In this document: positions 59,507 through 64,000 of the stretch, one piece after another
Position numbering within the stretch: the stretch's first letter is position 1
How the letters are laid out: the number at the start of each line of letters is the position of its first letter
Source: Micavibrio sp. UBA6139
GTDB taxonomy: Bacteria > Pseudomonadota > Alphaproteobacteria > Micavibrionales > Micavibrionaceae
Reading direction: 5' to 3'
NCBI GenBank assembly: GCA_002423285.1
Contig: DIVF01000036.1
Span: 45,445-109,444 of the forward strand
Length of the DNA stretch: 64,000 bases
Notes under the pieces: model-generated
Database searches by the model: none
The model's input: only the letters and a program-made list of their open reading frames with translations
What the model was told of the DNA's origin: nothing
Position numbers and translations under genes: made by a program

Positions 59507-59543
59507 GAATCACCCGATTCGCCGCATTGCTATACGCCGATTC
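59507..59543. promoter_or_regulatory. Cluster of three GANTC sites upstream of gcrA
   Basis: GAATC (59507), GATTC (59516) and GATTC (59539) within 37 bp; the last sits in the palindrome GCCGA-T-TCGGC (59537-59547). GANTC is the target of the alphaproteobacterial methylase CcrM, and GcrA acts at methylated GANTC promoters in Caulobacter. The 59429-59674 gap holds no gene. Confidence 0.5.
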
Positions 59544-59674
59544 GGCATCCTGCTACTGTCACATTCATCGCAACGACACAAAGAATTTATATTGAAGCCG
59601 GGACTTATCCGCTTTGATTGTTATTGTTTTCGAATATTGACAGATGTCGTGCTTATAAAAAGCGGGGAGATATA

Positions 59675-60211
59675 ATGAGCTGGACTGATGAACGAATTGC
59701 TGTTCTGAAAAAGCTATGGGGCGAAGGTAAATCTGCGGCGGAAATCGCCAAGGCCCTTGGCGGGGGATTAACCCGCAACGCCGTTATCGGCAAGGCACAC
59801 CGCCTTAAACTTTCCAACCGTGTATCTCCGATCCAACAAAACAATAAAAAAGTCACCGGTACAGCGTCCCCTGCACCAGCCCCGGTTGCTAAAGTCGTTG
59901 AAGAGAAAAAGCCTGTCTTGAAAAAGGCTGCGCCTGTTCCTGTTAAAAAATCCACTGGTGGCGTTGCCATGGTGAATTTGAAGGACCGGATGTGCCGCTG
60001 GCCGCATGGCGACCCGAAAGAGGCTGATTTCCACTTCTGTGGTGATGAAAGCGTTGCTGGTCTGCCTTACTGTGAGGACCATGCCAAGGCGGCGTACCAG
60101 ACCTCAACCCGCGCCCGGACGCTCAATGCTGATGATTTCCTCAAAGAACGCGCCAGCAGTGCCCATGATCTGAGTGAAGATGAGTTGAAAGACGTCGCGG
60201 CCTCCGCTTAA
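59675..60211 (+). CDS. gcrA: Cell-cycle regulator GcrA
   Basis: Alphaproteobacterial transcription factor that works with sigma70 at GANTC-methylated promoters. SWTDERIAVLKKLWGEGKSA and LTRNAVIGKAHRLKLSNR form the DNA-binding helix-turn-helix region; the C-terminal sigma70-binding part has DRMCRWPHGDPKEADFHFC and LPYCEDHAKAAY with paired Cys/His, possibly a metal site. A Pro/Lys/Ala linker joins them. GGGGAGA stands before ATG 59675. 178 residues, normal. It is a strong marker of the class. Confidence 0.95.
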   Translation: MSWTDERIAVLKKLWGEGKSAAEIAKALGGGLTRNAVIGKAHRLKLSNRVSPIQQNNKKVTGTASPAPAPVAKVVEEKKPVLKKAAPVPVKKSTGGVAMVNLKDRMCRWPHGDPKEADFHFCGDESVAGLPYCEDHAKAAYQTSTRARTLNADDFLKERASSAHDLSEDELKDVAASA

Positions 60212-60236
60212 TCGCCCTAAGTCATTGATATAATTT

Positions 60237-60273
60237 AAAAAGGCCGCCCATTTTTGATTGGTGCGGCCTTTTT
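60237..60273 (+). terminator. Intrinsic terminator of gcrA
   Basis: AAAAAGGCCGC (60237-60247) pairs with GCGGCCTTTTT (60263-60273). Confidence 0.9.
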
Positions 60274-60393
60274 ACAACCCCCAAACTTATGATTATGTAA
60301 AAAAACTCTTGTGTTTTTCGCAAGGGTGGCGTTAGGATCATCACAGAATTTGTAATTATGAAAAAACTGTAAACGGCAAGGTTGAGGTGTCCC

Positions 60394-61005
60394 ATGGAAC
60401 AAAATTCTCATTCCACGTTTGAACAAACTGCATTTCAACCTGCTTTGGCCCAAATTGAATATCTGAACCTGATCGTGGTTAGTGCTGCTGCTGCTTCTGA
60501 CCGCTTACCCTATCTGCAAGCGCACCCTGAAATCGATGCGCGTATCTTCCAGCAACAAATGGGGTCCCTCGTTTGCCTGATGCAGGCACATTTCAGCGAT
60601 CTGGGGAATGTTTTACACGGCGTTGATCACAGCAATGGCCGCTTCGCCGATTTCCGCCCATTGGTTGCCGAAACCGCGCAAAAACTGGCGGCAGGCCATG
60701 ATGCCCGCGCTGTCTTGCACCGTCATATCCGCAACATGTTTGCCTTCGAAGATTTGGTCCATGCTGATCAGGCGGGTGATTACGGTTATATCCGTTATCA
60801 TGGCAATGATTACGCACTGGCGATTGGCTGGTTGCTGGAAACATTATCCTGCATCGAATGTAAATTCAGCATGCATGAAATTTTAGGGGATGCCCAAAAC
60901 ACAGATGTTTGTACACGGCTTTGCTTTGGTGCGGCGGTCAATGCGCTGGAAACATGGCGGCGTGATCTGCAATTGATTCTGCCGGGTTCCGCATCAGTGA
61001 TGTAA
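60394..61005 (+). CDS. Protein of unknown function, helical, 203 residues
   Basis: Not recognised. From ATG 60394 (GAGGT 6 nt upstream) it is a soluble, mostly helical protein with no signal peptide or membrane helix. Segments include PALAQIEYLNLIVVSAAAAS, HRHIRNMFAFEDLVHADQ and a Cys-bearing part (LSCIECKFSMHEIL; CTRLCFGAAVNALETW). Several His and Cys could bind a metal, but the spacing matches no family I know. It lies between gcrA and the cold-shock gene (convergent, 6 bp between stops). Confidence 0.7.
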   Translation: MEQNSHSTFEQTAFQPALAQIEYLNLIVVSAAAASDRLPYLQAHPEIDARIFQQQMGSLVCLMQAHFSDLGNVLHGVDHSNGRFADFRPLVAETAQKLAAGHDARAVLHRHIRNMFAFEDLVHADQAGDYGYIRYHGNDYALAIGWLLETLSCIECKFSMHEILGDAQNTDVCTRLCFGAAVNALETWRRDLQLILPGSASVM

Positions 61006-61011
61006 GAAGGT

Positions 61012-61542
61012 TTAGGTGAGTGTAAGGCGAATGGCTTCACGGCCTTTTTGCACTGTTTTAACCAGCATTTCGACCTTTTGTCCGGTTTCCAGTGTGGCAA
61101 TGCCCAATTGATCTAAACAGGCCTTGTGAATAAACACATCCTTGCCCTGATCTTCCGGAACAATAAATCCAAAACCCTTATCGGCCTTATACCATTTGAC
61201 CACGCCGGTCATGGTGCAGGCATTGGATGCTTCGGCGAAGCTGGTATCCATGGTTTGCGCAGGCGCGGTTGGGTCGGGAACGATCCCCAGATTCAAAACC
61301 TCATTGATCTCCATCACCATCGCACCTTTTGGCGTTCGTTTGATTGAGCAGAGCACATCGGCTCCTTCGCCCAGTGTGTGGACACCGGCGCGTTGCAATG
61401 TGGTGACGTGCAAGAAGGCATCAATGTCTTCCCCTTCAGGGACGACGAAGCCGAAACCTTTTGGCCCGTTGAACCATTTTAATTTGGCGCGGACTGTTTC
61501 CGTTGTTTCGGTGTTTGACTCAGGATCGTAAAAATCGCTCAT
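61012..61542 (-). CDS. Cold-shock protein with two cold-shock domains
   Basis: Single-strand RNA/DNA-binding protein with two tandem OB folds. Domain 1 has RAKLKWFNGPKGFGFVVPE (RNP-1) and DAFLHVTTL (RNP-2); domain 2 has GVVKWYKADKGFGFIVPED and DVFIHKACL. A linker of about 35 residues joins them. 176 residues; double-domain Csp proteins are common in alphaproteobacteria. An extended -10 promoter lies about 30 bp upstream. It may act as an RNA chaperone; target unknown. Confidence 0.93.
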   Translation of the reverse strand: MSDFYDPESNTETTETVRAKLKWFNGPKGFGFVVPEGEDIDAFLHVTTLQRAGVHTLGEGADVLCSIKRTPKGAMVMEINEVLNLGIVPDPTAPAQTMDTSFAEASNACTMTGVVKWYKADKGFGFIVPEDQGKDVFIHKACLDQLGIATLETGQKVEMLVKTVQKGREAIRLTLT

Positions 61543-61568
61543 CTGAAATACCGGTTCAATATTGTTTC

Positions 61569-61577
61569 ATTATAACA
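61569..61577 (-). promoter_or_regulatory. Extended -10 promoter of the cold-shock gene
   Basis: On the minus strand TGTTATAAT (TGn plus consensus TATAAT), giving a leader of about 20 nt. No good -35 at 17 bp. The gap 61543-61804 is AT-rich and has no gene. Confidence 0.55.
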
Positions 61578-61804
61578 CTTTTTAAATACGCACGGATCAT
61601 GCAGAATAAAAAAGAGTAAATCTACAAAAAAGCTATACAAACCAGCACTTTAGAATATCCTGATATGCAGAACTTCTAATTAAGAACGCCACCACTATTG
61701 TTTTAGTTCCAAAATTTCTCACTTCATTGTGCGTTGCAAGATGCACTTCAGGCGCAGACCCTATATCCTTAATAGACACACGAAAACGAAAGGCAGGATT
61801 CGCA

Positions 61805-63511
61805 ATGACCTCAGCTGACCACGGCCAAGCCGCTAATTCCGAACATATCTGGTTGAAATCCTACCCCAAGCAAACCGCCTGGGATGCAGAAATTCCTGCG
61901 ACCCCCGTATTCGACATGCTGGACCGCACTGTGCGCCTTTATGGCGACTGCCCCGGTTTTAACTTCATGGGCAAGAAATTTACCTGGGGCGAGATTGGCG
62001 AACAGGTCAACCGTCTGGCGCGGGGCTTGCAATCCTTGGGTGTGAAAAAGGGTGTGAAAGTTGGCCTGTTTTTGCCGAACTCACCCAGCTTTGTGATCTC
62101 TTACTACGCGGTGTTAAAGGCCGGTGGAACGGTTGTGAACTACAACCCGCTTTATTCGGTCAAGGAGCTGAAACACCAGATCGAAGACAGCCATACCGAT
62201 ATTATGATCACGCTGGATATTGTTATCCTGTGCGACAAGCTGATGGAAATTTTGCCTGACTCCCGTTTGCAAAAAATTGTTGTCGGGAAATTCACAGATC
62301 TGTTGTCCTTCCCGAAAAATATCCTCTATCCCATCGTGAAGGCAAAAGACGTGGCGAAATTGCCCGTCTCCGACAAAATCATTTCCTATGACGAGTTGAC
62401 CGATAACGATGCGACCCCGGCCTTTGTTGCCATTGACCCGCAAGAAGATATCGCTGTTTTGCAATACACGGGCGGGACCACCGGTGTGCCAAAGGGCGCA
62501 ATGCTGACCCACGCCAACGTGGTGGCCAATACGGAACAGGCCGCCTTATGGCTGAGCGACGGGAAGCCGGGCGAAGAAAAGATGGTCGGTGTCCTGCCGT
62601 TCTTCCATGTGTTCGCGATGACGGCAGTAATGAATTTGAGCGTCCGCAATGCAATGGAAATCATTGCCCTGCCACGGTTTGAGTTGGATAAGACGCTGGC
62701 GTTGATCAACAAATACAAGCCACATTATTTCCCGGCTGTTCCGGCGATTTACAATGCGATCAATAATTACAAATCCATCGATAAATTCGATCTGCGGTCG
62801 CTGCGCTATTGCATATCGGGCGGTGCGCCATTGCCGCTTGAGGTGAAGAAGGAATTTGAACGCTTGACGGGTTGTAAACTGGTGGAAGGGTACGGTCTGA
62901 CCGAATCCTCACCTGTTCTCTGCGTCAATCCGGTTGTCGGTGTGGGGCCATCCGGGTCCATCGGTCTGCCTGTGCCGGGTACGGTAATTGAAATCATCAA
63001 TCCGGAAGATAAAATAACGCCAATGGCGCTGGGTGAGCGCGGTGAGTTATGCGCACGCGGCCCGCAAGTGATGAAGGGTTACTATAACAACCCCGACGCC
63101 ACGGCGGATGTCTTGCGCGATGGTCGTCTTTATACCGGGGACGTGGCGATTATGGATGAAAACGGTTTCCTCTATATCGTGGACCGGATCAAGGACATGA
63201 TCATCACCAACGGCTATAAAGTCTATCCGCGCAATGTCGAAGAAGCGATCTATCTGCACACTGCGGTGGAAGAATGCATCGTGGCAGGTGTCCCTGATCA
63301 AGCGCGCGGTGAAATGGTGAAGGCATGGATTAAGCCGCGTGAAGGTAAAACGATTTCTGAGGCTGAGATGAAGGACTTCTTGGAGGACAAGCTGTCCAAG
63401 ATGGAAATTCCGCGCATCATTGAAATTCGCACCACACCGCTGCCCAAAACCATGATCGGCAAATTGTCCCGCAAGGACATTCTGGCTGAAGACAAGGCCA
63501 ATGCGGCCTAA
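61805..63511 (+). CDS. fadD: Long-chain fatty acid-CoA ligase
   Basis: Activates fatty acids to acyl-CoA with ATP. VLQYTGGTTGVPKGAMLTH is the AMP-binding P-loop motif, VEGYGLTESSPVLC the next, YTGDVAIMDENGFLYIVDR the hinge region, and GKLSRKDI near the end contains the catalytic Lys. 568 residues from ATG 61805 with AAGG upstream, as in FadD. A GATTC site touches the start region. It degrades or re-activates fatty acids, contrasting with the fab cluster at 4-10 kb. Ends in a hairpin. Confidence 0.94.
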   Translation: MTSADHGQAANSEHIWLKSYPKQTAWDAEIPATPVFDMLDRTVRLYGDCPGFNFMGKKFTWGEIGEQVNRLARGLQSLGVKKGVKVGLFLPNSPSFVISYYAVLKAGGTVVNYNPLYSVKELKHQIEDSHTDIMITLDIVILCDKLMEILPDSRLQKIVVGKFTDLLSFPKNILYPIVKAKDVAKLPVSDKIISYDELTDNDATPAFVAIDPQEDIAVLQYTGGTTGVPKGAMLTHANVVANTEQAALWLSDGKPGEEKMVGVLPFFHVFAMTAVMNLSVRNAMEIIALPRFELDKTLALINKYKPHYFPAVPAIYNAINNYKSIDKFDLRSLRYCISGGAPLPLEVKKEFERLTGCKLVEGYGLTESSPVLCVNPVVGVGPSGSIGLPVPGTVIEIINPEDKITPMALGERGELCARGPQVMKGYYNNPDATADVLRDGRLYTGDVAIMDENGFLYIVDRIKDMIITNGYKVYPRNVEEAIYLHTAVEECIVAGVPDQARGEMVKAWIKPREGKTISEAEMKDFLEDKLSKMEIPRIIEIRTTPLPKTMIGKLSRKDILAEDKANAA

Positions 63512-63527
63512 AAAGGCTTAAGTTTTT

Positions 63528-63555
63528 AAAGGGGGGCGGTGGCCCCCCTTTTTTT
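63528..63555 (+). terminator. Terminator after fadD, related to the GC palindrome family (copy 9)
   Basis: AAAGGGGGG - CGGTGG - CCCCCCTTT followed by a T-run. It combines the palindrome core with a typical intrinsic terminator tail. Confidence 0.8.
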
Positions 63556-63592
63556 ATTGCCTGTTTCAAAGGGGGTGCGTTATGGTCCGCCC

Positions 63593-63982
63593 ATGAACGA
63601 TCAAATTGAAATTCCGTTAGAAGACGAGCCTGAAAAACCGCGCGTTATCGTGCTGATCACGGGCCATGAACCCCTGCCGCAATCCTTGTCACGTCAATTG
63701 AGGCTACTGGCCGCGACACAGATGATTGTTCTGGCGGGTCGCCGTGAGATTGAGGAACAGGATGTGCCCTCGTTGGATGATTTAACCACGCTGATTCTGG
63801 AGCGGCATATCAGAGATATTCCACCCGCTGTGCTGGCCATGTCCTTGCGTGAAATTCGCCAGGATTACAACGCCCATGCGGCGCAAGCTCCGCGCAAACA
63901 AGATCACGGCATGATGGCCAAGGCGCATGACGCGACAGGCCGTATGGCTGCAAAAAGCGCACGCTTCCGGCATTTCCATTAG
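63593..63982 (+). CDS. Protein of unknown function, 129 residues
   Basis: Not recognised. From ATG 63593 (MNDQIEIPLEDE) it has an acidic N-terminus, a compact middle with VIVLITGHEPLPQSLS and TQMIVLAGRREIEEQDV, and a C-terminal region rich in Ala, His and Arg (HAAQAPRKQDHGMMAKAHD). No signal peptide, membrane helix or catalytic motif. It follows fadD after the terminator and lies close to the right edge of the window, so its further neighbours are unseen. Confidence 0.66.
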   Translation: MNDQIEIPLEDEPEKPRVIVLITGHEPLPQSLSRQLRLLAATQMIVLAGRREIEEQDVPSLDDLTTLILERHIRDIPPAVLAMSLREIRQDYNAHAAQAPRKQDHGMMAKAHDATGRMAAKSARFRHFH

Positions 63983-64000
63983 ACCTGTTGCAAAAGTCCG

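Noticed and set aside
59638..59661. TTGACA at 59638 as the gcrA -35
   Set aside because: The only -10-like sequence after it (TATAAA) is about 11 bp away, too close for a sigma70 promoter.

Overview
The window reads as a chromosomal stretch of an alphaproteobacterium. A complete GcrA cell-cycle regulator lies downstream of acpS-lepB-rnc-era. The gene orders rpsF-rpsR-rplI-dnaB-alr, rlmE-guaB-rsmB-guaA, M48 peptidase-dsbA-aroQ-accB-accC and NYN-rpoZ-rsh are, from memory, alphaproteobacterial orders. Base composition is moderately GC-rich by eye. The mix of pilin-like, exosortase-associated and glycine-rich secreted proteins would suit a Micavibrio-like lineage, but that is a guess from style, not a placement. 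I see no rRNA, tRNA, CRISPR array, transposase or integrase. Almost all of the window is housekeeping DNA, with unfamiliar genes inserted between conserved blocks.

Layout. 1-3.3 kb: glutathione synthesis (gshB and gshA, divergent) with a truncated asparagine synthase. 3.4-10.3 kb: a minus-strand fatty-acid and envelope cluster, fabD-murI-fabG-HAD-acpP-fabF-mltG, with promoters visible for fabD and acpP. 10.4-18 kb: an 87-residue unknown protein with its own promoter, then rpsF-rpsR-rplI, dnaB, a pilin-like protein, alr and an MlaE/MlaF ABC pair. 17.8-30 kb: a VanX-like dipeptidase, PBP1A, a peroxiredoxin, YqgE, acetyltransferases, thrC, an exosortase-type acyltransferase, an M32 carboxypeptidase and a BaiN-type flavoprotein. 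29.8-33.9 kb: unknown and metal-related small proteins (a His-rich peptide and an RcnB-like protein). 34-42.9 kb: the guanine nucleotide cluster (guaA, rsmB-like, guaB, rlmE), interrupted by a tandem-domain deaminase and several small genes. 43-49 kb: periplasmic protease, thiol oxidoreductases, copper chaperone, then aroQ-accB-accC. 49-53 kb: NYN protein, rpoZ, bifunctional (p)ppGpp enzyme, DUF2062 protein. 53-56.4 kb: two large glycine-rich secreted proteins on the opposite strand. 56.5-64 kb: acpS-lepB-rnc-era, gcrA, a double cold-shock protein and a long-chain acyl-CoA ligase.

How the genes fit together. Several loci supply the envelope: acyl chains (fab, acc, acpS), peptidoglycan (murI, alr, mltG, PBP1A, dipeptidase), lipid asymmetry (MlaEF) and secretion (lepB). 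The most unusual items are: (1) a glycine-rich secreted gene broken at a run of nine C/G whose restored frame ends exactly in an ATGA overlap with the next gene; (2) a guanine-deaminase-like protein with one intact and one metal-ligand-less domain; (3) a family of short GC palindromes just after many stop codons; (4) GANTC clusters upstream of gcrA and rpsF; and (5) an overlapping mini-ORF with a better ribosome-binding site than the gene it overlaps.
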